64,000 nucleotides of DNA from Symbiodinium natans. Taxonomy: Eukaryota > Sar > Dinophyceae > Suessiales > Symbiodiniaceae. The translations under genes were made by a program, and so were the position numbers. Under the pieces are notes generated by a model. That model made no database searches and had not been told where the DNA came from. It saw only the letters and a list, made by a program, of their open reading frames with translations. How positions within the stretch are numbered: position 1 is the stretch's first letter; each line of letters begins with the position of its first letter. Positions 19,801 through 29,193 of this stretch are shown in pieces. The stretch is from NCBI GenBank assembly GCA_905221605.1, contig CAJNDS010002404.1, positions 62,001-126,000 of the forward strand, written 5' to 3'.

Positions 19801-22800
19801 GGTTTTCAGAGTCTCAGGGGAACGCATCGGGGTTGGAAGGGTTTGTAGAGTCAGTCGAGCTGATGAATCATTGAAAAATTAATCGTGGTAACAGCAAGAA
19901 TATGAAGAATAGTAAGAATAAGAATCATAAGAAGAGTTTTAATCGAACAGGAAAATATGAATCAGAATGGACATATAAGGCATCATAGCAGTCGTATTTC
20001 ATTGTAATTGTGATCATGCATATCCATTAGTATTGTTGTCTTGGGGTTGGGGACGGGTTTGGCTAGGCTGTTCCGTGCTGTGCTTTCGGTACCCTGATTT
20101 AGCTTCTGAGTGTGTATTATCATCCAAGGGCACCACAGCAGTTTGCACTTCTCCCTCAGAGGGGCTGCTGAACAACCGGGCCTTCAACCGCAACACTACA
20201 CATGAACCCAACAAAACATAGAGGCGCGAATGGACACTTTCAGGAGCTTAAGCCGCTGGGACCCAGGGCCCCTTCTTGCTTCTGTATCTTGAGCTTCCCC
20301 TGTAAGCCTTTTGGCAAAGCTGAGAAGGGTACCTTTGGTTGTTGTTCCCAGGTTACTCTGGGACCGAACGTGCCACTCCCTAAAACTGCACGCCACACTG
20401 GACTCGAGGGCACCAAGGCAGCAGAACCTCCATTCTTTAAAAAAGGCCATCATGAGGCTTCGAGGTCCTCACCTTCCCAGATCCTCCAACATAGCCGAAG
20501 AAGACAGCTGAAGGAGAGAGTGAGGGCCGGTTTTGAAACGTGTGCGTGTGCGTTCATGCTGATATGCCCGAAGGTTGCCCTCTTTGGCCCCGTAGAACCC
20601 ATAAACCCTAAACCCGAAAAGCCCTGCATCCACCCAAGCTCGCAGAGCCCGCCCCGTGTTAGGGTCCTATTGGGGTTTTCGGGCCGGTTCGGGGGTTGAG
20701 GTGTAGGGTTTAGGGTTTAAGGGTTGTAGGGCTTTCAATATACCCTAAAATCATAAGTAATGTTCCCGGTGCTTGAAGACACTACCAACATTCCACAGGA
20801 TCGAGAGGATCTGCGTTTTACGTTTGGAAGACACAAAAGCAGCAACGGGTCTCCGAGCATGGGTGGGTGCCCTATGTGGAAGGTTTTCATGACAAGAATT
20901 TGTCAGGGGGAGAGGCGGAAGGGTTCTTTGACTATCCCTAAACCCTAAACCCTAAACCCTAAACCCTAAACCCTAAACCTTCTATGAGGGGTATGCCCTG
21001 TATTGGGAAAGAACGCCTGGAGACTTCCCAGGCGGAGATCGAGAGATGCTGACCGTGAGCTCGGCGAAGCCGAATGCCCGGGAGCCCCAACACTGGTGGA
21101 ACGTGAGGGTTTTGGGGGGTTTAGGGTTTAGGGTTTAGGGTTTAGGGTTTAGGGTTTAGGGTTTAGGGTTTAGGGTTTAGGGTTTAGGACCACTTTAGGG
21201 TTTAGGGTTTAGGGTTTAGGGTTTAGGGTTTAGGGTTGGGTTTTGGGTTTTGGGTTTTGGGTTTAGGGTTTAGGGTTTAGGGTTTAGGGTTTAGGGCCCA
21301 GTAGTACCCCGACTCTCTTTGCTGTTAGTCGGTTAGGTTCCATTTGCATTGTTGTTAAAAACACAAAATTTGCACCTCGCTTCTCAGCTCTTGGGCTAGG
21401 AAGGGGGGGGAAGCCACGACGCGCTGGAGTCTCGAACTTTCAGGGTTTTTAGGCCCTTGGGCTTTAAGCTTCATGGGTTTTGAAAGCGGTGTTAGGGCCT
21501 GCAGGCTTTATAGCCCTAAACCCTCAACCCTTAGGGTTTTGGGGGGAGGGGGGCTTAGGGACCTTAGGGTTTCTAGGAATTCCCTCTTTCTAGGGTTTGG
21601 GTTCCCTTGTAAGCGCCTTTAAACCAAAAAGGGACCCCTACCTAGGTTACTCCTGGGTTTAGGTTTTGGTGGGGCTTTAGGGATCTTATGTCAGGATCGG
21701 TTTCTCTCCGCAGGTCGGCGTGCAACAGGAGGCCTGCGCCATGACTTCCTTCCTGAAGGCCAGGGTTTAGGGTTTAGGGTATAGGGAAATTAGAGCGATG
21801 ACTCGGACGAGCGGCCCTTTAACCCCCTACACCCCAAACCAGATCCATAAGAAACCGCAACTCCAGGATGATGAGCTATTCTATGTGGGTCCCTTTATGA
21901 TGATACGATTATGCCAGGGCAATCCCCAAAATGGCTTAGGGTTTAGGGTTTAGGGTTCCCCAAAACCCTATTGTAGCCATTAAGGCCCCCAAATTACCGA
22001 ACGCCTCATGAGATGCCTTAAAGGGGCCACATATGCTACAGGCGCACTCGAGGATGAAGTAGGCAACACAAGCTAACACGAAGTCCTTCTACTTCTACAA
22101 CGCCAGCCCCCCCGTGAGCCCAACATTTTTCCTACGTCCGCAAGCCCCAACCCCAAAGCCTAAGGTCTGAAACCCTAGAAGGCTTGAAACCTTCACCTAC
22201 AAGAGCTCCTATCGTCCACAAGCCTTGCTACATTTCGAAGCACCGATACGAATCTAACGAGATTAGGCTATAGTCCTAAACCCTAAACCCTAAACCCCAA
22301 CCCCAAACCGTAAACCCTAAACCCTCAATACCTTCAGTGCCTCTTAGCTCCCTTAGGAAGACAGCATTCTCAGTAAGCAGGTTTATGGTTTAGGGTTTAG
22401 TAGTTTGGGGTTTAGGGTTGAGGGTTTAGGGTTTAGGGTTTAGGGTCCACAGATGGAACAAAACTCCACAACCCCAAGACCTTCATGGAGCCTGTCTGAC
22501 AGAGGGGGGGGGGGGGTTCAAGAGTTCCTTGGCCCCCAGAAACCGAGAAAGCAGGTGCTCTACAACATCAGCTACGCCAACCAGGTCCAGTCACTTTTGG
22601 AGCGCTTTTGCTTTGCTTCTTGTGTTTTGTTTTTCTTCGTTGGGTTGAAGATTTGCTGGGTTTCCGGTCATCCTGCCACTAAGCGCTTCAACAGCTTCCA
22701 TCACACCCTAAACCACCCTTCCTATCCCCACAAGGCAAGAGAAAGAGGGCGGGGGGAGGCGAAATTGCTGTGGGTATGCTTTTTGTAGCCCAGAGCCCAC

Positions 22801-25800
22801 CAACCTTCAGGGAGTTCGGGGTTCCGCAGAGGCCCCGGCCATCCATTTGAAGCAGCTCAACCCGCACATCGAGCCCCGCGACTTCTCAAGTGGGAACTGG
22901 ATGTTGGAGTTCTATACTTTAATGGGTTTTTTTCTGGGTTCCTGTTATAGCTACTTTATACCCAAAAAGTATATACTTTTTTTCCAGGTTCTACTCCAAA
23001 ATAGGGGGAAATGGGGGGGGGATGGGAGGGAGAAGGGATTCAAGGAGCAAGCTTGCCCCAAAATCTGGAGCAGATTCGATTCCCCAGATTTCGCTGGCCA
23101 CTTCCGAGGGACGTTCGAAGTGTAAGGCTTGGTTCTTCAGGGAAACTAGGTAGGCCCTTGGGACATTTTTATTGTTCCCTTGTTGGGTTTAAGGAATCAT
23201 ATTCAGGAAAATTGGGTCCAAGGGTTCTAAGGGCCATCCTAGGAAATGATGGGGTTTAGGGTTTAGGGTTTAGGGTTTAGGGTTTAGTAGGGTTTAGGGT
23301 TTAGGGCATGTACACAGGTTGTCGGATGCTTCTGGGGCCTTGGCAAGCTGAGCTTCTGCACGTGCTTGAAACGTTCAGCTTGTAGCCTGCCAGAAGCAGA
23401 GTGTCTCTTGAAGCCAACCCAAATCCAAGGCCCTTAATTGCAGAGTATTCCCAAACTTTATCAAGGGCCCTATCAGGATTAGGATACCGTCCTTCAAGTA
23501 AGATGGTTTGGAAGTTCTGAATGCATGAGGCTTGGCGAGGCTGCGGTCAATTTCAACAACGAGGCCTCTTGCGTTTTGTCGGGCTTGAGGAGGGTTTAGG
23601 GTTTAGGGTTTAGGATTTCGGGTTTAGGGTTTCGGGTTTAGGGTTTAGAGTTTATTTAGCTGCCAGGTTGCAGTCCACTGGTGAGTTGAAGAGGACCCTT
23701 CGTGAACCCTGAACCGTAGTGAGAGACATCTTTTGCGTGTACAAGGCCTAGTTGAGGTTGTGTTCAAGATGAGGGTCCTTTTCTCAGGAACCCTAGAGAT
23801 GAGGACACCAATTCCTAAACCCTGAATACAAGACCGGAATCACGAAATCGAGAACTGCCCATGCGTCCTGCAGACCGGTTGCCCGGACATTGCACGCAAC
23901 CACAAGATGTCTATAAACCCCAAGCCCTAAACCCCTAAACTCTACAAACCCTAAACTGTAACCCCTATACCCTAAACTTGAAGCTCCCTACACGTTGCAA
24001 CCCCACACAGACTGCAATTAGTGGTGGTTGACCTTGATTCTTGGCGCCACAGCCCCTCCTTGAGTCCTCTAGAAAATCTCAGCGCGACCTTCTCGCGCGA
24101 GGTTCCTTGGATGTCGGGTTTGGGGGCTTGAGGTTTAGGCTTTCGCACCATGAGCCCAAAAAAAAGCAACGAGGAAAGCCCCAAAACTGAAAGTCTCGGC
24201 TACCCCCTCCAGATGTTAAGCCCCTAAACCCTTAAGCCCCTAAGCCCTTAAGCCCCTAAGCCCTTAAGCCCCTAAGCCCCTGAAGCCCCTGAAGCCTAAG
24301 CCAGGGCCTTCACGCCACAAAGGGCCTCTGAATCGAGATCCTCACAATTTGTCATCACATGAACCAGGCTTGTATCCCTGTTATTGGTGAGTGTATTTAG
24401 GGTTCCTTTTTAATACTGGTGAGTGTACATAATCGGTGTCCTATTGGCGGTACAGGGAATCTAACCCTACTTCACATGTTTTTGGAAGCCCTAGGCCCAC
24501 CCTAAGCTCACTTTAGCGCCCTTGCTCCCACAGGCCATGGCTTACAGGGATAGCCGCGTCTTCAACGGCTTCGGCACTCGCGGACTTGGTGGCACCAACG
24601 CGACCCTGGCAACTATTAAGGGTGCAAGGTTTCGGGCTTCGGAACCCCAAGCCGTAGATACCATAAAGCATTCACGAATCAGGAACCCTGTCCACTGCTT
24701 GATGTCACTGGCCGGCAGTTTGGGGCATGAAGGGCTGGCTGATCAGGAGCTTGATATAGGAAGGAGTTCTCACTACCATCCCGCCACATAACCTCGACCC
24801 AAGAATAGTTATCAACAACCCAAAGAAAGCCAAAGCACACCGCTACTAGCTCAAAGAAGGACCCCCCAGACAATCCTCCACCCTCCTCGAAAAGTGCGGT
24901 GACCCCCCGAAAACGCTGCGCCAGATCAACATGCTCTGCTGGTTCTCCGCAGATGGCTCCCGCGTGAGATCCCGAGGTTTAGGGTGTAGGGTTTAGGGTT
25001 TGTGCCAAAATTCTTCGGGTGAGGAGGCCGCCGAAAAGCCCTGAGAGGTCCAAACGGAAAGAAGAAAAAACAAAGAGAGACCTCAAAAAGGAGCGGTCTA
25101 GGGTTTAGGGTTTAGGGTTTAGGGTGTTGAGCCCTGAGAAAGAAAGGGCCCAATTCCAACTTCCGCCAGAATCAGGGTTCTGGGAGCTGAGTTTCAATGT
25201 GCAGGGGTTGCGGGGGCAGTTCAAATGGCCCTAAACCCTAAACTCTCAACCCTAAACCCTAAACCCTAAACCAGTGTCCTTTCTTCCTTCCGAAGGGTTC
25301 TCCACGACAAAATCTTTGTGCCAAAGGTCCCAGTCGTGAAGCCGAAGATGGAGAGGGCTTCCTTCTCCTACTGGCCGGCAGGCCAGGTATGACCAATCAA
25401 CCCTGGACCATAAGGTTTGGGGCCTTTCGGGTTTAGGGTTTAGGGTTTAGGCGTAGAAGAGCAGAGAACAGGAGAGGCGGATCAGGTAGGCATCCCTTTC
25501 CGAATTCCTCAGACTTTCCTCCTGCTGCAGACACTTTCCTCTCAGACCCCTGAGTGGATGCCCAACGCACCTCGATCGCACCCTCTGAAGGCCCTGGAAG
25601 CCCCCAGCCCCTGAACCCTACAGGCCCCAAACCTCGCAAAATTCCCGAAACCTCCCGAAACCTCCCGAAACCCTGAGCCTTCAACCCCTCCCCTAAAAAC
25701 TTCCCTAACCCCTAACCCCTAAACCCTAAACCCTAAACCCCCCCCCCAACAAGACACAAAGCCCTTCAAGCCGCAGGCGGCGGCATGCTGGAGAGCGACC

Positions 25801-28516
25801 TCAAGGCCTCGGAGGCGCAGCTTCCCTCCTTCAACATACGGGCTCAAAACCCAACTTTTTTCAACTTTTGGGCTTCTTAATAAGGGTTTAGGGTTTAGGG
25901 AAAGCTTAAGCTGTTATTTCCTTGGGTTTTGGGGCCAGTAAGTCAAAAGGAAAGAGGAGAGCGTGGAGCCTCTCTGAAGAGGGGGGAAGGAAAAGAGGAA
26001 GGGTTTGGGGGTTGAGGGTTTCGGGGTTTAGGTTTAGGGTTTAGGGCTAGGGAATGAGGAGAGCCACGTGAGGGGCCCCGAAAAGAAGCCCCTTTTGTGA
26101 CGAAAAGCTTATGACACAGGGTTGGTGTGGTGTCAGCTCTCTTCTGCCACGCCTGACCACTCGGTGGGCTGACTTTCCAGTCGCTGCGAAGGTTTACCCA
26201 AAAATGGTCCCCCAAATAGTAGCATTCCCTAATACTAAGAGACCCCCCATAAGGTACCCCTAATTTCGGAAACCCCCATGTCCAGTCTGCATGCTCCATT
26301 GGACGGCCTCATGTTGCCCATGGCCAGGGCTACTTCATCATTGGCACCTGGACCAATTGGCGAACACCCGAAGAGATGGCCACGCGCCTGCAGCGCATCC
26401 CTTTCTGACCATCAGGGTTTAGGGTTTAGGGTTTAGGGTTTAGGGATCTTGGGTGTTATTCTGAAAAGCAAAAGGCCTGAAAGGCCGAGGCTCCCAAGCC
26501 CTGAGCGCGAAGCTCACCATCCTGGAATTCCTCCCCCGCCCAATCCACACAAAGGTGCGGCAGAAGGACGGCTCCTTCACCACCACCGCCCGAAGCCCCA
26601 GCATCCACAAAGCGCCGAGGGGTCGAGACCACTCTTTGCCCCATCTTCAGCTGCCGGTTCAGGATTCAAGTTCAGGGTGTAAGGACCATGCCCCAAGCAG
26701 TTTTTTTGTGCGGCTCGTTTGGGTGTTGAAGTTTGGGGACCCCAGCGGCTTGACCCTGTCACTGTCACAAAGCTTTCCATCTCCGAAGGTCACTCTTGGC
26801 GAAGACTGCGTGGAGGTGGGCTTATGGGCTCCAGGGGGCAGTGCACATGAAGCCTTCCACGGATGTTTAGGGTTGAGACTTTTGGGGCTCAGGGTATGAC
26901 GTGCAACAAGGGTCGAGCTGCCTGGAAGGCCTTCCAGATCTTGCTGGATGGTGAGAAGGACAAGGTCTTGCATCCGGAGAGGCAAGTGTTTTTTGGCGAA
27001 TTCTGGGCGATCGGACACGCAGAGGGGGTCGACATGACTGCGTTAAGCGCGCGGCCGGCACCTGCAGCCCCAGACAACGCAATTTTCTCGAGGCTTGCTC
27101 GCGTTTTGGACGATGGCCACACTCGCCGTCCTGGAAACTGTCATCGCTTTTGGACGTGTGGGCTCGCGAAATACGAAAAATGTTGTCTCTTTTTGTCTTT
27201 TCGAGGTCTGGGCTCACGAACTACGAAACTGTCGTCGCTTTGTGGACGGGTTCGCGATCTAATTCAAACATTCGTCAAACAATCGTATCTTTTGCATTTC
27301 CACGTTTAGGGGCACACAGGAGGGCATAGTGGTGAAACGCGCATCCCGCGTCCACTTTGTGCTTCGCAGGCCGAATGCCCTGCCGGGCAGCAGATTGCAG
27401 GGCCCGACCATGGGCTACTACCTTCATGCCGCGGGCTTAAGGTTTATTGTTTAAGGTTTAGGGCTTAGGCGGCTTAGGGTTTATGTAGGGTTTAAAGTTT
27501 TGAGGAGGTGCTTTTGTGGCGATGCTAAACGCTTCAGACTTCGTGTTGTTCTGCCCTGACTACAGCCGCCATGCTGGAGTGACCACATAGCCGCGTCCCA
27601 CGTGTCAGAAGCAGCCCCCAAAAATCTTTCTGCAAGCTTGCGGTGGGAGCTAGGGCTTGGCCAACACACATACTCCTGGGTCCCCGCCACTCTCTCGGGT
27701 CTTCTGACTGAACACCCTCTCAACCTCTTGAAACCCTCGAAACCATAGCCCTCAAAGCCCCCAATGTTCTCCACTTAAAACACTCCCGAGGGAACAGACA
27801 GAACCCAAAGAGCCCAAAGAACCCTCTAAACCTTAACTGCTTGAGGGCCAGAACCTGAACTGGGTCATCGACGGCCGCGAGGCCCAAAAGGGGGCTAAAA
27901 GAGTGAGGGCTTTAAGAAAAAGGCTTTCAGAGATTCAGTCGGGGTTTAGGGTTTAGGGTTTAGGGCTTGGGGTTCGGGCTCATGGTGTCAGCGTTTTCTG
28001 TAGCTGTTTTGTACAAAGCGCCCTGTGGCGTTCGAGGTTGTCGGCAACTCTCGTCGTCATCGTCATCACAACGGTATAACTTTAAGAGAACATGCTGCTT
28101 GAAGAGCCAGGTGACTCTCCCGGCCGTGGAGGATGCAGCCTGCGGCTCTGTCTCGGGTTCCAGGGCTAGTCTTTTGAAAATCGTATGGAGAGAAGAGCAG
28201 AAGGTTTTCAGGTTCGCAGGGCAGCGCAATGCTGCTCTGCGTTGCTTCAGCCGTCTTGGGCTGTGAACCCTTCACATCCAAGACTTCCCAAAACCCTCAA
28301 CCCTAAAGCCTAAACCCCCAAACCTGAAGCTCTTAACCCCTAAACCCGAAGCTTTCAACCCAGAGCCCTAAACCCCAAATCCCTAAACCCTAAACCTCAA
28401 GTCCCTAAACCCTTAACCCAAAAGGCCTAAACCCCAAATCCCCGCAAACTTGCCGGGCCTCAGATCAGCTCCATTCTGCCCTCGAGCAGCGTCAAGCAGA
28501 AGCTGCGGAGCTCCCA
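13773..28516 (+). CDS. Ketoacyl-synthase (KS) domain protein with dinoflagellate-type C-terminal domain, multi-exon
   Basis: This is the gene-level entry. The exons (details below) are 13773-13836, 14816-14876, 15149-15209, 15789-15827, 15928-15994, 16318-16342, 16985-17039, 18035-18105, 18990-19029, 19584-19620, 21032-21075, 21714-21758, 22555-22584, 22832-22889, 24534-24608, 25296-25381, 25777-25814, 26328-26378, 26555-26587, 26789-26815, 26929-26981, 27370-27430, 27852-27881 and possibly 28469-28516. Nearly all junctions join in frame and rebuild the order of motifs of a polyketide/fatty-acid KS domain, followed by the tail I associate with dinoflagellate single-domain KS proteins. KS enzymes condense acyl and malonyl units, but two catalytic positions look lost here, so activity is doubtful. 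Junctions 22889-24534 and 24608-25296 are not settled, and the 5' end is unknown. Confidence 0.8.
14482..14579 (+). repeat. TTTAGGG array, about 14 units
   Basis: A G-rich array with occasional TTTGGGG units in the intron between the exons ending at 13836 and starting at 14816. It is followed at 14760-14805 by CCCTAAA. Confidence 0.95.
14816..15209 (+). CDS. KS exons: GGVFLQMSP and GRCFSFDQ
   Basis: There are two exons, 14816-14876 and 15149-15209. The first reads SQAAICGGVFLQMSPFMWP, matching the KS stretch around A-x-x-G-G-V-N-L-x-L-S-P after the active site. The second reads LRPRFNAYMNPAGRCFSFDQ, matching M-L-S-P-D-G-R-C-x-x-F-D. Both end at GC donors (CCGGT then GCCCCC; GATCAG then GCAGAG) that keep phase with their neighbours. 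CCCTAAA lies before each exon. Confidence 0.75.
15403..15504 (+). repeat. TTTAGGG array, about 14 units
   Basis: A G-rich array in the intron 15210-15788. A second, shorter one is at 15604-15650. This intron has no C-rich partner array, so it is an exception to the paired pattern. Confidence 0.95.
15789..17039 (+). CDS. KS exons: ANGYVRGE to NNGR
   Basis: There are four exons. 15789-15827 reads AANGYVRGECCAS (KS motif A-D-G-Y-V-R-G-E-G-C; GT donor). 15928-15994 reads ALKPYAEKVDNQLLVVDAPV plus L (GC donor). 16318-16342 reads TLVGWRMT (GC donor). 16985-17039 reads NNGRSAGLAAPSGPAEQE (KS motif DGRSxGLxAPxGxAQxE; GC donor). The joins give the continuous order FDQ-AANGYVRGE, VLG-TLVGWRMT and T-NNGRS with exact phase, which is the strongest proof of the model. 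Confidence 0.85.
16799..16892. mobile_element. Foldback MITE, copy 3 (best preserved)
   Basis: AGTCCTTAATAGGGATTATA is matched by TATAATCCCTATTAAGGAGC around the short centre GTAGGGGGTTGC. The outer ends ATGTTCCCCCCTAAAACT and TTAGCTTCAGGGGAAACAT also pair. It lies within an intron of the KS gene. Confidence 0.85.
17535..17598 (+). repeat. TTTAGGG array, about 9 units
   Basis: A perfect G-rich array in the intron 17040-18034. Confidence 0.95.
17878..17987 (-). mobile_element. Dispersed element, third copy
   Basis: On the minus strand this carries GGGGGTTTCTGAAAATAGGG, GTACTC, GGGGGTCCCTGTAAAGGGAC, CTATTTGGGG and GGGGCACCCCC. It is closely related to 5755-5885. Confidence 0.65.
18035..19029 (+). 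CDS. KS exons: region of first catalytic histidine (ECHAAGS)
   Basis: There are two exons. 18035-18105 reads PPRKAIADCVRHAGISPLD then VDAM, ending with GA before a GT donor. 18990-19029 supplies G and then CHAAGSLLSDGVE, ending at a GC donor. Together they give DVDAME-CHAAGSLLSDGVE, the KS motif VDxVEAHGTGTxLGDPIE. The histidine is kept, but the GTGT that follows is changed to AAGS. Confidence 0.8.
18531..18791 (+). repeat. 32-base direct repeat, two copies
   Basis: 18531-18562 and 18760-18791 are identical (TGTGAGTGCGACGAACTTTC then GGCCTGCCGCAG) and 229 bases apart, with GCATGC(C/G)TTGGGG next to each. They lie inside a KS-gene intron. The open frames across this region on both strands are not supported as genes. 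Confidence 0.9.
19584..21758 (+). CDS. KS exons: region of second catalytic histidine, changed
   Basis: There are three exons. 19584-19620 reads VASTLSVLRGME plus G. 21032-21075 continues G-DREMLTVSSAKPN. 21714-21758 reads VGVQQEACAMTSFLK. All three end at GC donors with matching phase. The joined text SSAKPN-VGVQQEACAMTSFLK corresponds to the KS motif SxKSNIGHLEAxAGxxxxxK. The H of NIGH is absent (VGVQQ), so the second catalytic histidine seems lost. Confidence 0.8.
19621..21031. other. Intron of 1.4 kb in the KS gene
   Basis: It holds short TTTAGGG pieces (19678-19694, 20703-20720), an AT-rich stretch at 19860-20030 and a CCCTAAA array at 20937-20980. A 165-codon open frame at 20202-20699 overlaps others in different frames and lacks protein-like codon use. 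I do not call a gene. Confidence 0.5.
21119..21297 (+). repeat. Longest TTTAGGG array
   Basis: About 23 units of the G-rich heptamer, broken once by GACCAC and once by three TTTTGGG units. It begins about 43 bases after the exon end at 21075. Confidence 0.95.
22555..22889 (+). CDS. KS exons: IHLKQLNPHI
   Basis: 22555-22584 reads VLYNISYANQ with a GT donor. 22832-22889 reads APAIHLKQLNPHIEPRDFS plus part of a codon before a GT donor. Joined to the preceding SFLK they give the KS stretch K-(A)-V-L-x(8)-P-x-N-L-H-x-x-x-x-N-P-H-I with the right spacing. The 3' end of the second exon is less sure. Confidence 0.75.
23074..23121 (+). CDS. Weak candidate exon between KS motifs
   Basis: From a GGAGCAG acceptor to a good GT donor (AAGT then GTAAGG) at 23122. 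One frame reads IRFPRFRWPLPRDVRS and another FDSPDFAGHFRGTFEV. The phase is not fixed by neighbours. Other weak pieces nearby are LGEAAVNFNNEASCVL (about 23533-23580) and TGCPDIARNHKMS (about 23877-23915). Confidence 0.3.
24232..24300 (-). repeat. CCCCTAAGCCCTTAAG tandem
   Basis: About five copies of AAGCCCCTAAGCCCTT-type units, a decayed relative of the CCCTAAA arrays. Confidence 0.75.
24534..24608 (+). CDS. KS exon: C-terminal GLGGTNA motif
   Basis: The acceptor CTCCCACAG, then AMAYRDSRVFNGFGTRGLG and GTNATL, with a GC donor at 24609 or a GA donor inside (after GGTNA) as alternatives. It matches the KS C-terminal motif S-S-F-G-x-G-G-T-N-A-H-V, with a three-residue insertion (TRG) and no His after NA. 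Confidence 0.75.
25296..25814 (+). CDS. Post-KS exons: KIFVP and SYWPAGGG
   Basis: 25296-25381 reads VLHDKIFVPKVPVVKPKME, then RASFSYWPA plus G. 25777-25814 continues GG-MLESDLKASE. Both end at GC donors. The SYWPAGGG junction is in frame only if the GC at 25382 is used. From memory, similar text follows the KS in dinoflagellate single-domain KS proteins; I could not check this. Confidence 0.75.
26191..26280 (-). mobile_element. Dispersed element, fourth copy
   Basis: On the minus strand it reads CATGGGGGTTTCCGAAATTA, GGGGTACC, GGGGGGTCTCTTAGTATTAG, CTATTTGGGGGACC. It ends just 47 bases before the exon at 26328. Confidence 0.65.
26328..27881 (+). CDS. C-terminal domain exons: GTWTNW, FQILLDG, NWVIDGR
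   Basis: There are six exons. 26328-26378 reads GYFIIGTWTNWRTPEEM. 26555-26587 reads VRQKDGSFTTT. 26789-26815 reads VTLGEDCVE. 26929-26981 reads AFQILLDGEKDKVLHPE plus AG. 27370-27430 reads PNALPGSRLQGPTMGYYLHA. 27852-27881 reads NLNWVIDGRE. Only 26815 has a GT donor; the rest are GC, and 26982 has the textbook GC form AG then GCAAGT. As joined, EEM-VRQKDGSFTTT-VTLGEDCVE-AFQILLDG agrees with the tail I recall from dinoflagellate KS proteins. It may bind carbohydrate-like ligands, but its function is unknown to me. Confidence 0.8.
28469..28516 (+). CDS. Possible further tail exon
   Basis: After GATCAG the frame reads LHSALEQRQAEAAELP with a GC donor at 28518. A second frame from an earlier acceptor (CCTCAG) reads ISSILPSSSVKQKLRS. 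The Gln/Glu-rich helix in the first frame suits the tail, but the choice is not secure. Confidence 0.4.
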
Positions 28517-29117
28517 GGCCCAACCTTCGCCCCGGAGTAGGGTTTAGGGTTTAGGGAGATTAGAGTTTAGAGTTTAGGGTTAGAGTTCAGGGTTTAGGGT
28601 TTAGAGTGCAGCATTCTAGGGTGCAATCTTTACCCTGTTCGGGGGGAGTGCTCAGTAGGGCCCAAAACGGATAAACCTTGTTGGGGGGTTAAGAAGACTT
28701 TGAAACACTCTGCCTGGATTTAGGCTGTTTTCAGGATTGGGTGGGGAGGAGGGTTTTGTCCCGGTTCTCGGAGGCTTCTGAGGTTTAAGGTTTTACCCCA
28801 GTACCGTGGACCGTTCTCGAGGTCTAGGTTGAAACCAGCGGGGTTGCTTCGTTCTCAGCTTGTAGGATGTGCGCATGGCTTCATTGCTTGAGGTGTAAGC
28901 TTTGGATCCCTCTCCCCGAACCCCTGAAGCTCAAGTAAGGAGAGGCGAGAGAACCGACGCGCTTTGGAGTGAACACGCAGCACCCACGCCACAACGAGTG
29001 CCCATGAAAGGGTTTAGGGTTTTAGAGAAGCAACGACCGGGACAGTTCTCCAAAGTGTTGCCGGTACACTCTGAATAGAAGGGGCCCACAACATGCCCAC
29101 CACATACCCATCCATAG

Positions 29118-29193
29118 CGGGGACACTGCCTCTGCCTTGCCTACCTTGCTTGGGAGGACGCGTTGGCCCATGCCAGAGACCAGGGTCAGCCAG
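29118..29193 (+). CDS. Candidate exon, helical
   Basis: After CCATAG the frame reads RGHCLCLAYLAWEDALAHA and RDQGQP, with a GT donor at 29194. The frame stays open beyond (GDQYEALRES). A helix pair is likely. It may belong to the KS gene's 3' end or to the lysine-rich gene. Confidence 0.4.

Noticed and set aside
20202-20699. 165-residue open frame
   Set aside because: It lies in the intron between KS exons that join in frame (19620 and 21032), overlaps frames on both strands and has no family resemblance.
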